From Lithospermum erythrorhizon (taxonomy: Eukaryota; Streptophyta; Magnoliopsida; Boraginales; Boraginaceae): 64,000 nucleotides of DNA. Location of the stretch: positions 62,001 through 126,000 of the forward strand of contig JADFUC010002194.1 in the NCBI GenBank assembly GCA_019722365.1, given 5' to 3'. Both the position numbers and the translations under genes were made by a program. Positions 25,019-35,399 of the stretch are shown here, one piece after another (positions within the stretch are counted from its first letter, which is position 1; every line of letters begins with the position of its first letter). Under the pieces are notes generated by a model. The model made no database searches. It saw nothing but the letters and a program-made list of their open reading frames with translations, and was not told where the DNA came from.

Positions 25019-25692
25019 TATACAAAATAATAAACAAAATTGGCTACAAGTGTGTACCTTTTAGTCGATCAAATCAAGAGTTTTGGCAGCGGAATTGAAT
25101 TGCTCACAATACTCAAAATAGAGTATCTCCAAGAACGTCCACACCGATAAATTGTCAAACCACCTCCGTACGCCTACTGTGGAACGACAAAAGTGATAAA
25201 CTAAATAAAAGATTAAGAAAAACCTTCCTTGGAATTTTTCGCTATTACAAGCGGGCAGAGAGTTATTTTTGGATTTCAAAACTAAAAATATGAGCATTAG
25301 TTGTTATTGTGTTTGATCATACCCTTAAATAGAAAACGAATGAGAGTTTGCATGAGACAAATCCTATCAAACTCCAACTCTTTCATCAAACCGCCACCAC
25401 TCGTCCTAACTGGTCGAAGTTCGGTTTTACGACTCACCTCCTCAGTCCCGAATGTTTCATTCAATTTACACTTCATACTGGAAGTTTATAATACATTTTA
25501 TTAAGTAGTTCGGCTTATCGTATTGCAGCGATTCTGACGACCGACAAGAGTAATATATTAAATATTATTAACCTAATATTATATTTAATATATAGATTAC
25601 GAGCGGACTATAGTAAGCCATCGTAACTCCTAATGTCAATACAAGAGTATTCCGAAATATTAATTGTTCAAAACAATTAATATATATTGAAC

Positions 25693-25751
<59 letters not shown>

Positions 25752-25832
25752 ACTTAAATGATTAAATCGGTTGTATAATTTAAATTGTTCAACGGAATAT
25801 TTTATGAGATGTAATTTCTCATATTTACAACA
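25019..25832 (-). repeat. Copia LTR, minus orientation (probable 5' LTR of copia element A)
   Basis: It aligns with 7453-8248 end to end (GCGGAATTGAATTGCTCAC, GAGCATTAGTTGTTATTGTG, AGTAATATATTAAATATTA). Its outer end reads TGTTGTAAATATGAG on the minus strand. A TA-dinucleotide run of about 50 bp at 25698-25747 is expanded relative to the 7453 copy. Confidence 0.72.
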
Positions 25833-26774
25833 TGAAGTTCGTATATTCTTGGAACTACATGCTGGTATCCAACTTAAGTATTCACAAAGTGATGAACTAG
25901 AAGTCTATCTAGAACCCTTTTAATCATTTCAATATAGAACTTCCAAATAAACCCTAAAGCATTAGAAACGGGCTTATCCTCAGATTCGACACTGCCTTTA
26001 TTGAAATGCGGTGCCACGAGATGTCTCATCTGTGAGGATCATTCGTGATGAAGATCCAAACATGATCTACTCGATCAAGTCCAATTAAAGCACTCCAAGT
26101 CTCCAACCAACCCTTTCAGATTAATTCTTTCTAGTACATATAAAAACTACATATAATAGTCTTAAGACTCATACAGCAAAGCAAGTTCTTATTATCTATA
26201 TACTCTATTGTTTTATAAGGAGTAAATAAAAAATAGCAACAAAGTGTTGATCAATATTCGAGATATCAAACTATATTTTTCACAGAGTAATGACTAATGA
26301 GACAAAACACGTAGTGGAAATCCCATGTGAACAACCTGCATGCATTTGGTTCTTTTAGTCAATGGCAATTTGGTAAAAAATTATTTTATTGCAGACCATG
26401 TGTAACAAGAGTAGTGGTTTTAACTACAAAGTTATTATTTATATGCTGATTTGAGTGAGACCGATCGTGCAATCTTGGTGGTAGTCCTTACAAGATCTTA
26501 AAACAATCGTCAGGCTTCCACGTGCTCCTGGGCACTTTTATCTGATTTATGTTCTCTTTGTTCTGTTCTTTTCAAGCTATTGACTCACTATTCAGTGCCA
26601 TTTCTCTCTGAATCTATTTCCAAGTCCTTTGTGCCCTTCTTCCTCTTCATCTTTAATACATTATCAAGCATTCAAGAGTCAAGAATCATTCATCTGATAC
26701 ATACAGAACATAATCAAGAATCTGTATAATTAACAAATTGATCAGCCAGTGAAGCTGCATCTTTTTTAGAGAAA
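25833..26774. other. Upstream region of the 26775 gene
   Basis: AT-rich flank with no repeat family recognised; the copia LTR ends at 25832. The last 200 bp are CT-rich (CTTTGTGCCCTTCTTCCTC near 26630), as is common in plant 5' leaders. Promoter elements were not assigned. Confidence 0.5.
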
Positions 26775-27878
26775 ATGGTGATGGAAGTTGTTCAGGAGGA
26801 CATTGAAGAAGACAGCATGCAATGTGCTATACATCCATTGAAGAACAACACTCCAGGTGCTATATGTTCTTTTTGTCTTCAGGAGAAGCTAGGGAACCTT
26901 GTTTCTTCGGCATTTTCTGTGGCTATTTTCCCATCTTCTCCTTCTCCTCCTCTTTCTCCATATCCAGAAACTGCTAGTAATTGCATCTCTGCAGCTACTA
27001 ATACTACTATTATTTCATCTGCAATCACATTACACCATAAGGCTTCTACTCATTCTAATCAGATTTTCACCAGAAGGGCAACATTACCATTTATGTTAGC
27101 TCAAAGGATTAATAAGAAGAAAACAAAAAACGGTGATATTGCTATCAGAAGATGCAATTCCACAACCACCCCTAGACAAGGAGTGCATTTTGTTGATCAC
27201 AGTGCTAAAAAAAGAGGCTTTTGGTCATTTCTTTACTCAACATCATCATATTCTTCATCAAGGCATACTATAGCCAAGAAAATTAATAAAACATGCAGAG
27301 ATCTTGGCTTTATTACATCATCATCATCTACATCCACAAATATGAGCAATGTGGCTACAGGGTCATCAAGAGAAAGGAAAACAGAAGAGAACATGGTAGT
27401 TGAGGAACATGACATTAGCACCGACAAGGGTGGGTCGGGTACGAAAGTATCTAGATCAAGATCTGTTGGATGTGGAAGCAGGAGCTTTTCAAGTGATTTT
27501 TTCGGGAGGATTTCAACTGGACTTGGAGATTGTACTCTACGCAGAGTCGAATCACAGAGAGAAGTAAAAGCGAAGAATGGTTTGCATAAAAATGGTGATC
27601 AAGATTGCATCAATGAGAGGGTGAGATGTGGTGGGATATTTGGTAGTTTTATGATCAACAATTCATCTTCATCGTCTTCTTCTTCAATCGAAGATCATAC
27701 TTTGTATAAGAAAACACCAGCAAATGCAGGTCATCACAATAATCAGGGTCAGGCAACTGCTAGTTTAATGAGATCTTTGAGCAGCAAAGATTCAAACAAT
27801 AAAAAAGCAGCTCAGCAGAAGAATAATGTTGCACCAAATTTGACCTTAATTCCTGATTTACATGCTGGTAGAAGCTGA
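26775..27878 (+). CDS. Serine-rich plant protein with CxxHP-CxxC N-terminal motif, OCTOPUS/DUF740-like
   Basis: A single uninterrupted 367-codon frame. The N-terminus has C17-A-I-H20-P and, ten residues on, C31-S-F-C34-L-Q-E-K-L, a pattern I associate with OCTOPUS-type (DUF740) plant proteins. Next come a Ser/Pro stretch (about 55-63), basic segments (RRATLPF, RINKKKTK, about 102-118) and a block KKRGFWSFLYS. The most conserved-looking block is at about 227-263: SRSVGCGSRSFS, DFFGRISTGLGDC and RRVESQRE. A serine run (about 297-304) and a basic tail follow. There is no signal peptide or membrane segment. OCTOPUS proteins act at the plasma membrane in phloem differentiation, but this one is shorter and I infer no function. 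The second Met (codon 3) is an alternative start. It converges on the HIG1 gene, the stop codons lying about 710 bp apart. Confidence 0.85.
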   Translation: MVMEVVQEDIEEDSMQCAIHPLKNNTPGAICSFCLQEKLGNLVSSAFSVAIFPSSPSPPLSPYPETASNCISAATNTTIISSAITLHHKASTHSNQIFTRRATLPFMLAQRINKKKTKNGDIAIRRCNSTTTPRQGVHFVDHSAKKRGFWSFLYSTSSYSSSRHTIAKKINKTCRDLGFITSSSSTSTNMSNVATGSSRERKTEENMVVEEHDISTDKGGSGTKVSRSRSVGCGSRSFSSDFFGRISTGLGDCTLRRVESQREVKAKNGLHKNGDQDCINERVRCGGIFGSFMINNSSSSSSSSIEDHTLYKKTPANAGHHNNQGQATASLMRSLSSKDSNNKKAAQQKNNVAPNLTLIPDLHAGRS

Positions 27879-28589
27879 AAGCAAAATATTTTCCTAATTT
27901 ACTGTCATGGTTTTACAGCCATTACTAATAAAATGTTGTTGTTAGGCTGTAAAAGTCAGAATCTATATATGTATATTTTATCACATTTGCAGTATCTCAA
28001 ATTCACCTTATGGAAATTGCTTTGGATCTCACTCCTTTTGTCACTATGAGTAGAAATATCACAAATGTCTTTTGAAAGTAATCAATATGCATGTGTACCA
28101 ATTGTCCTATATGTCTCATTTCCAGATTCAGGAGTCCTTGTAGATTACATTCAAGACATTGCAAGTATAAAATGTCAATGTTGCAGTGGCACATGTAGAA
28201 TAGTAGGCAATTGATGCACAAGTGGTCCAAGAGTGATTGAGTTTGTTAGGAATCAAATTTGTCCTACTATTAAACATGAGAATGTGAGTAATAAAAAAGT
28301 TGGAATGGTTATTTAAGGGAGCATTGACTACACAACATTGCAAATATCACATGCAATATAGTAGCAGCTATAACAAATGCATAGCATTTCAAACAACATA
28401 CGGCTCAATGGACCATTTTTTTTCTAATATGGTAAAGAACAATATCTCAACCGAATCTGAACAAAACTATGTAATAATATCACAAAATTTGAGACTACAA
28501 GCAATTTGTTTATCTTTTACTAAGAACTTTTTAATTGAGTGGAGTGTCATGACCTCGACTCAGAACTTCATGGTTTCAACTCTGCTGTT
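27879..28589. other. 3' intergenic spacer between convergent genes
   Basis: It holds both 3' UTRs. ACTAATAAAATG at 27924 is a likely poly(A) signal for the plus-strand gene. The 100-codon plus frame at 28300-28602 overlaps the end of the HIG1 coding region in antisense and has no domain. Confidence 0.55.
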
Positions 28590-29791
28590 TCAATCCTTGT
28601 GATGATGATGTTCGCCCAAGCTAAGGAATTTAGCTACACGCTCTCCTTTCGCCCCACTTATGTTGTCATAGTACTCAACAACTGCAGCTCCAGTTAATGC
28701 AGCAAGTGTAAGTGCCTGAGCATGCAACCTACGGAACATGTGTAGTTGCAGAAAACGAGTAACCAAGTCAGCATATACCACAACAACATGCAGGGCCAAT
28801 CCAGCCAGCATAAGAAATATTGGGCTCGGCGCACAGTCAGATTTGAGGCATTTCTTAAAGAACAGGTAGTGCTTAGTAATAGTTTCTATGTCACATTTAT
28901 TATACATTGAAGTATTGAACAGCATACCATTAAACATGAACAACAAATACAATCTTCCAAGAGAATCAGAAGTCAAACACCATCCTGATTAGGTTTCTAT
29001 AATATGTAATTCCTGTATTTATGGTAATGCAATTTCCATAATCATCGACGCTTTAATTCTCTTGCTAATATAGTATCATCAGGTTTATATTAGGTTTACA
29101 AGTTTGAATCAATTCCAGGATGAAACAAAATAGACAAGATATATCAAAAGATAGTATTCGATTTTTCTAATATGTGCCCGTTAAGAAGTAAAATTGGAAA
29201 TAATAAGGAAATATATTTAACAAATATTTTCATATCAAAGTTCAGATGCAAATTTTATATAAAATATTTTCCTTAATTATCACTACATATTAACCGTTTT
29301 TATTATACTTCACTATAAACATTATAATTCTCATTCAAAACAAGTGATGTATGTGAAATAAGAAGGCAAAGTTTGTTACTCAAACAAAAGGGACAATGTT
29401 GTAGGAATGGAGGTAGTAAAATTATTTAAAAATTCAAAAGATTTTGAATAATGCTTATGTTTTCAACACATTCAGAAACACCCATGTTTAACATCTATAA
29501 ACTATAATAAATTCACAAGTAACCTCATGAAACACAATGGATATTAAAAAACGGAAATTACCTAGCGTGAATAATCTTAACGCTGGTTTTCATGTTAGGT
29601 TGAGACCAATTATACGCAATCGAACCCGTTATTCCACTCAGCCATAAACATCCTTAGACAAATTAAAACAATTGTAATAACATTAATCAATAATCATTAA
29701 TTAAATCATAATTATACATACCAACAGTGCGGAGCTTGTGATCAACAACCCATTCTCTCATAGAGACAATCTTGCCCTTCTCTTCAGACAT
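28590..29791 (-). CDS. HIG1-domain mitochondrial protein (hypoxia-responsive, respiratory supercomplex factor type), three exons
   Basis: Minus-strand exons: 29722-29791 (70 nt), 29562-29652 (91 nt) and 28590-28728 (139 nt), all with GT-AG borders (GTATGT and GTAATT donors; CTAAG and CGTAG acceptors), giving 99 residues. Exon 1 encodes MSEEKGKIVSMREWVVDHKL. Exon 2 encodes the first membrane hairpin with CLWLSGITGSIAYNWSQP, then MKTSVKIIHAR. Exon 3 encodes RLHAQALTLAALTGAAVVEY, then GERVAKFLSLGEHHHHKD and a stop. The two hydrophobic segments joined by a basic loop (KTSVKIIHARLHAQ) are the HIG1 hallmark. Family members sit in the mitochondrial inner membrane and help assemble or stabilise cytochrome c oxidase supercomplexes; several plant members are induced by low oxygen. 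Length and phases are fully consistent, so the gene looks intact. A single 128-codon frame over exon 3 alone (28590-28976) runs into the intron and is not the real product. Confidence 0.94.
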
Positions 29792-30706
29792 ATTTCACCT
29801 TTTTATGCTTTATTAAATTTTTTATTCTAAGTTTATTTTATGATATCTGTTTGATATTTTTTTACATTATATTTATAGTATAGGACGAAACTCCAGTTTC
29901 AAGCTGGAAATCAGGGGGGCTCGTTCAAATGTACGATTTCTACTACTTTGCTCAAAATATAGTACACTCCGTAATTTGTATGTTAGTAATTTTTTTTAAA
30001 TCCACCCAATACTTCTTACAATGTTAATCGAATCAGATCTCCTAAGACTCCCCAACCACTGCGCCGCTCGGCGCTCTCTATGTTATAATTTTTCATCATA
30101 TATAAAATCATTATAAGACCAAGTCAGTAGGTATGCATTGGTCAAATTATTTGATGCACCAAGAAGCATCTTCATGCTAATTTATTTCATAATTTTTTCT
30201 AGTTATTAAATGTCTTAAAGGCATCTCATGCTAACTGAAAAGTTATTTTCCTATTTTTTTAAATAATTTTTTTGGCCAAATAATTATTCAAAACTAATTT
30301 TTTTTCACCAACATTTTTTATTTTTTCAATATCTATAAATAGACCCAAAATTTGTATTTTTTGGATAAAAAAAAATTCGAGATTGAGTGATGTCATTTTG
30401 TTATAATGTGAAAAAAAAATATATTTAACGTTTGGGCCTACAAGACAACGATGTATTATCGACAGACATTTACGAAAAGAGAAGTTATAAAAATTGAAGA
30501 AAAGTTATAAACTTTGCCTTTATGTTATAAGTTAAACATCTGTATCTGTTGCTTATGAGTTACTAAGTTATAACCGGTCTAGTGTGCCACTAGAAAGCTT
30601 ATATGGTTTATTTTGATATTTTAATTTAATTTAATTGGTCAAAATTTTAATATATACGAAGTAAGTATTTAAAAAGTGATATTTAACTGTATGAATATTT
30701 TGATTA
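29792..30706. other. HIG1 upstream region, with a SINE-like patch
   Basis: AT-rich promoter-side DNA. At about 30015-30080, minus-strand sequence reads GCCGAGCGGCGCAGTGGTTG and then GATTCGATTA, loosely like the A and B boxes of a tRNA-derived SINE head. No poly(A) or poly(T) tail or target duplication was confirmed. No other feature was seen. Confidence 0.3.
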
Positions 30707-31819
30707 CACTATAAGAAAAATGGCCTTTTTGTTACAAAATCAAACTTGTTTATAGATAAGTTACTTGATTTCATACAAGATTAGAAAAATGAAATGGTCA
30801 ACCATCCTCTCCTTTAATTAACCATTTGGAATGGAGAAACACCTCAACTGTTGTGGTGATAGTTTAAGTAACTTCTACTTGTTTAGGTAACTTCAACAAA
30901 GAGGCTAAAAGTATGAGAAATAACTCAAGGAGGCTCTTGTTATCTTATGCATCTTGGGTTTGACTTGATTTTGCAAAAATCACTGTCACATGATTTAGTA
31001 TAAGTATTCTTCATATGCCTCAACTCATGTTAAAATTTTAAGTTATTATGCATTAAATTATTTTCATTTCCTATTTTACTCTCTCAATTAAGTAATATGG
31101 TTTGAACTTTATACTATAGAGATTTGTTTTGTGGAGTATGCTCTTGGGTTTAGTTGATGTTTTTATTCTTATGGTGAGACATCAATTGACGTTTTTTAAT
31201 TTCATTATTGCATGTTGCAGATTTTCATATATGAAGCTTTTGACTAAGTTTTTTTTTTAATATCAGCTGAGGCTTCGACGCAGATTTGCTATACGGTTTT
31301 CTAGATATAATAAAATTGGAATATGAAGATGGAGATGAATGAAGATTAAAAGCTTTATTTTTATTTTAGTGTAATTTTGTAAATAAAGTTATTTAATTGT
31401 GATGTATTTTGTAAATTGAATGAATATACATATATTGAATAATATAAATTATTTTCATTGAAATTGAGTTATTTCACATTTATTTATATTTGATGTAATA
31501 ATAAGCTGTTATAAAAAATATAATAATAAGTAAAATATATTTTTCCTAGAAAGATATTTTGATAGATCTTTTGTCACGCATGTCAAATCGTAACAAATAT
31601 CATTTGTGACTCCACGGGCGTAGCAAATGCATTTGTGACGCCATTGATCAAAAGCGTGCAAAAAGCTTTTTGCTACGCCTGCGGGCGTCATAAAACCTTA
31701 TGCCACGACCATATCTACGACGCCCCAAAAAGCGCACACTGGGCCACAAAGCGCTTTTTTGCTACGATTGCCTTTTGCCTCTAATTGTCGAATAACAACA
31801 GTTTTTCTCTTGTAAAGTG
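30707..31819. mobile_element. CACTA (En/Spm-type) transposon, non-autonomous, 1.1 kb
   Basis: The left end reads CACTATAAGAAAAA (30707) and the right end, reverse complemented, reads CACTTTACAAGAGAAAAA, matching the CACTACAAGAAAAA terminal repeat of plant CACTA elements. The flanks are TTA (30704-30706) and TTA (31820-31822), the 3-bp target duplication these elements make. At 31550-31770 there are short subterminal motifs in both orientations (GCGTAGCAAA, GCTTTTTGCTACG, GGGCGTCAT). No transposase frame is present, so it would depend on an autonomous partner. Confidence 0.88.
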
Positions 31820-32084
31820 TTATAAAATTCGAAAGTTATACGGAGTATATATGAACTCATGTTTCATCAAAATTGAAAAGTGAGTTCACTAAGGGACCGC
31901 TTATTAAATCCGAAATCAAGTCCTAAAATTGAAACGACTAAAACCGAATGACCACAATTATAAAGCTAATCAATGCTAAAAATATTTAGTTGTTTGATAA
32001 TAGTTCAAAGAAAAAGATTTAAATTGAGTTGTATTGACAACTTTACCCCTACTATATTTTATTTATTTATATGCATCATATATT

Positions 32085-32704
32085 AAATAAATAATATTGT
32101 AATAGATAAATAATTATAAATATTATTAATACGAATAGAATAAATATGATTACTTCTTGTTTCCAATAATAAAATTGTTCCTTTAGAAAAAAGAATAAAT
32201 ATGATTATTAAAATATATTATTAATTATAATTATTATAGTTATAATTAACATTAATTATAATTATAATTGTAATTATTATTATTAATTATTATAATTATT
32301 ATAATAATAATAATTATTATTATTAATATATTTATTATTATTATAATAGTTTTTATTATTATTATTATTTTTACATTATTATTGTTATAATTATTTTATC
32401 TTTTTTATTTATTATTATTATTTTTATTATTAGTTACTTTGGTTATTATAATTGGTTTTATTATTATATACACATATTATTAATATTACTTTTATTATTA
32501 TTTTTATTTTTATTATTGGATATGATTATAATTTTACATATTATTATAGTTTAATTATTTTTATTATTGTTATTATTTTTTGTTATTATTTATTATTATT
32601 ATTTTATTAATATTATTATTGGTTTTATTATTATTGTTATTATTATTATCATTTTATTATTATTGTTATATTTATAATTATAAATATTTTCATTATTTTT
32701 CTTC

Positions 32705-32735
<31 letters not shown>

Positions 32736-33105
32736 ATTTATTATTATTAGTTTTTATTCTTACATATTATATTTTTATTATTAACATTATTATTATTTTC
32801 TTATTTTATTCTTTATTATTAATATTTAATTATTACTTATTATTATTAATATTTTTTTTAATTTTTTAATTCTTGTTTTTATTATTTATTTTACATATAT
32901 ATTAATATTATTTTATTAATATTATTATTATTACTATTTTATTATTAATTTATTTTTATTTTTATTACATATTATTATTTTTGTTATTTTTATTATTTTT
33001 ATTTTTATTTTTGGCTATTCTTTTATTAATATTATTATTATCATTTTTATTATTATTATTATTACTATTATTATTATTTTATTATAGTAATAATAATAAT
33101 AATTA
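32085..33105. repeat. About 1 kb imperfect (TTA/ATT)n microsatellite
   Basis: Nearly continuous TTA/ATT triplets with interruptions by T runs and short non-repeat islands, ending in AATAATAATAAT just before the gypsy-LTR-like sequence at 33110. There is almost no G or C in the tract. Confidence 0.93.
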
Positions 33106-33429
33106 GAACGACCCGCCTTTCCTCGAGAAATGAGTCGTTATCAACCTCGTATATCCGGGAATACCATACGACGGTCGACACAAAATCACCCGCTTGATAA
33201 CCACCAAACCCGAGAAGTTTGATAAAAGTGAAATAGTTCTAAAGTTTAAAATTTTTTAATATGGAGTTTAACCATCGCGCATCACCTAATCCAAACCAAA
33301 GTGTAAAACTTCATCACATTACTAACGTAACGCCCGGGCGCCCGGTCGGAACGCTATTAGATTTGGATGGATCGACCACAAAACCACCACAGTCTTTCCC
33401 CAAAGACGCTTTGTCCTCACTTCACGTGC

Positions 33430-33560
33430 TCACCGAGAAACTTCTCAGCTGGGTCACCATCCTAGAATTACCCTGTGTCAAGCACGCCTTTAACATTGGA
33501 GTTCTTATAGACGAGCCAGCAAAAGCAAGATGCATCTCTCGGGTGGTACGAGTATACCAA
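33430..33560 (-). repeat. 5S-rRNA-like segment, left Cassandra LTR
   Basis: Antisense to the plus strand: GGGTCACCATCCTAGAATTA, then TCAAGCACGCC, GGAGTTCTTATAG and GATGCATCTC. It matches the 3' two thirds of plant 5S rRNA with substitutions and small indels. It is LTR sequence, not a functional 5S gene. Confidence 0.82.
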
Positions 33561-33894
33561 TCAAATCTTTATCAAACATATCACACCCCACACACACACA
33601 CATACATTATTTCATGGCCTGCATTACAACCTCCCTCACGTAAATAATCAACGCCCCCGCTGAGCTGCATCATCCAGATCTTACCATCCGTGTGAGATTC
33701 TGTGAGGGCCCTACGGCCTCAAGAGGTGTCCCGCACTTCATAACAAGATAGCACTTAGTTCTCACAAGCTCCGGACGGCCCGCTTCCGATACCATTTGTA
33801 ACGCTTCACTCCTACATCCTGCCGGAACGCTATTAGATTTGATGGATCACCTCACAAACCATCATTAAAAGTCTTTCCAAAGACGCTTTTGTCC

Positions 33895-34030
33895 TCACCA
33901 CGTGCTCACGAGAAACTCTACTGTGGGTCACCCATCCTAGAATTACCCCGTGTCAAGACGCTAACATTGGAGTTCTATAGGATGAGCCTCCGAAGTTAAG
34001 ACGCATCTTGGTGGTAATGAAAAGAGTACC
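33895..34030 (-). repeat. 5S-rRNA-like segment, right Cassandra LTR
   Basis: Second copy of the 5S-like block with GGGTCACCCATCCTAGAATT, GGAGTTCTATAGGATGAGCC and GACGCATCTTGGTGGT. It differs from the left copy mostly by short indels, so the two LTRs have diverged since insertion. Confidence 0.82.
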
Positions 34031-34654
34031 AATCAAATCTTATCAAACATATCACACCACACACACACACACACACATACACATTTTTTAAGTGGGTCGG
34101 GTTTTGTCAAACCAAGTCCAAAATACTCCACAAAATAGTTTACAATTTTTCAACACCCAAAACAAAATACGAAAACTGAGTACATAAAAAATAATAGAAA
34201 AAGATGACTGCCGAGGATCCTAGCCACCCGTCTCTCACCTAAGTAAAATCAACGGATACTCACGAACTCTGCCGCTTCTCAATGGCACCTGTCAATCTGT
34301 GGCGGGGCGGTGCTCGACATCTTAGTGGAAACGAATCACCCGGATGGTAACTTATCCACATCCGAATGAGGTACACAACAAAGATATGCATTTAGCCGAT
34401 AAAGATATATATGTACAATAAAAAGCAATATATCAATTATCCATAGCATCATAAACAAAAAATAATCATCATCAAAGATACATACATTTTGTGAGGATTC
34501 AACTTACGTTAACCCACATAATATACCTTATATCTCATATCACATAATCAAACGTAAAAAATGGAAGATAAATTCTCAACACAACGGTTATACCACAACA
34601 ACAATATAATAAACTTCTGAAAATGAAACCATAACAATATCACATATAATATCC

Positions 34655-34800
34655 CATCATTTTCCCGGCAGGCTCACCCTTCGAACACCCAACAACATCA
34701 TATCCTTTCCTGCTGCGCCCACCCTCTCGAACACCCAACATCATCATATCCTTTTCCCGGCAGGCTCACCCTTCGAACACCCCACATCATCCCAAACATA
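34655..34800. repeat. Three tandem units of about 48 bp
   Basis: The unit CCCGGCAGGCTCACCCTTCG + AACACCCAACA + TCATATCC occurs at about 34661, 34708 (altered to CTGCTGCGCCCACCC) and 34755. It lies in the gypsy-LTR-like stretch. No coding potential. Confidence 0.85.
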
Positions 34801-35399
34801 CTCAACTCAAACATTTCACAATTCAAACATACACATCAAACATACAACATCACACCAACATACACAACTCAAACAATTATCACCACAACTACAACAAATC
34901 TCAGATAGAACAACCATGCAACAATCACACAACAATCTCAATATAGCACCCATAATATACTCAATACAACAATTTCATATAGAACCTACTACCATAATGC
35001 ATCTAACACAACCATCATACAACTCAACATTTCCCAACTTCACAATTTATACTATCATATAAGTTCATAAAACAATTACATAGTCACATATCTATTTATC
35101 AAGTACTTCACTCAAACGTAAACAATATTATCAAACGAGTGACAAATCCCGACCTTTGGCTAAGCACTACTAAAGACTACAAGATCTCGGCTTATCTAAG
35201 CTTTTCCCGTTGCCCAGCCTGGACCTAAGAGAATGACGAGGGAAAACTTCAAGAAATTTGGGGTCCAAAGTCATGGTACGGAGTGAGAAATCGGAGAAAG
35301 AAAATCATGAGAAAAGCTTACTGCGATCGCCTGAGCAGTTAAGAATCGTGCTTTTTTTGTTTCTCCTTTTGGGCCTTGGGGCGGTTTATGGTTAGTGGA

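Larger units (their letters stand above)
33326..34082 (-). mobile_element. Cassandra-like TRIM retroelement with 5S-rRNA-like LTRs
   Basis: Two direct repeats of about 280 bp (33326-33604 and 33797-34082) flank a 190-bp interior. On the minus strand the right copy is the 5' LTR. It ends GTTACA and is followed by a primer site TGGTATCGGAAGC (33782-33794; tRNA-Met type). A purine tract GTGAGGGAGGTTG (about 33629-33641) lies near the other LTR. Each LTR contains, antisense, GGTCACCCATCCTAGAATTA, then AAGCACGC and GGAGTTCT, clearly derived from the 5S rRNA internal promoter region. That combination is diagnostic of Cassandra elements. There is no coding capacity. Confidence 0.86.

Noticed and set aside
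27233..27427. Minus-strand frame opposite the 26775 gene
   Set aside because: It is a shadow of the serine/threonine-rich coding strand.
28590..28976. 128-codon single-exon gene
   Set aside because: Only its last 46 codons match HIG1; the rest is intron. The three-exon model has correct splice sites and full domain coverage.
33261..33647. 128-codon frame
   Set aside because: It overlaps the Cassandra-like LTR in a noncoding element; only chance open.
33430..34030. 5S rRNA genes
   Set aside because: Both copies are incomplete, altered, and part of the LTRs of a TRIM element with primer site and purine tract.
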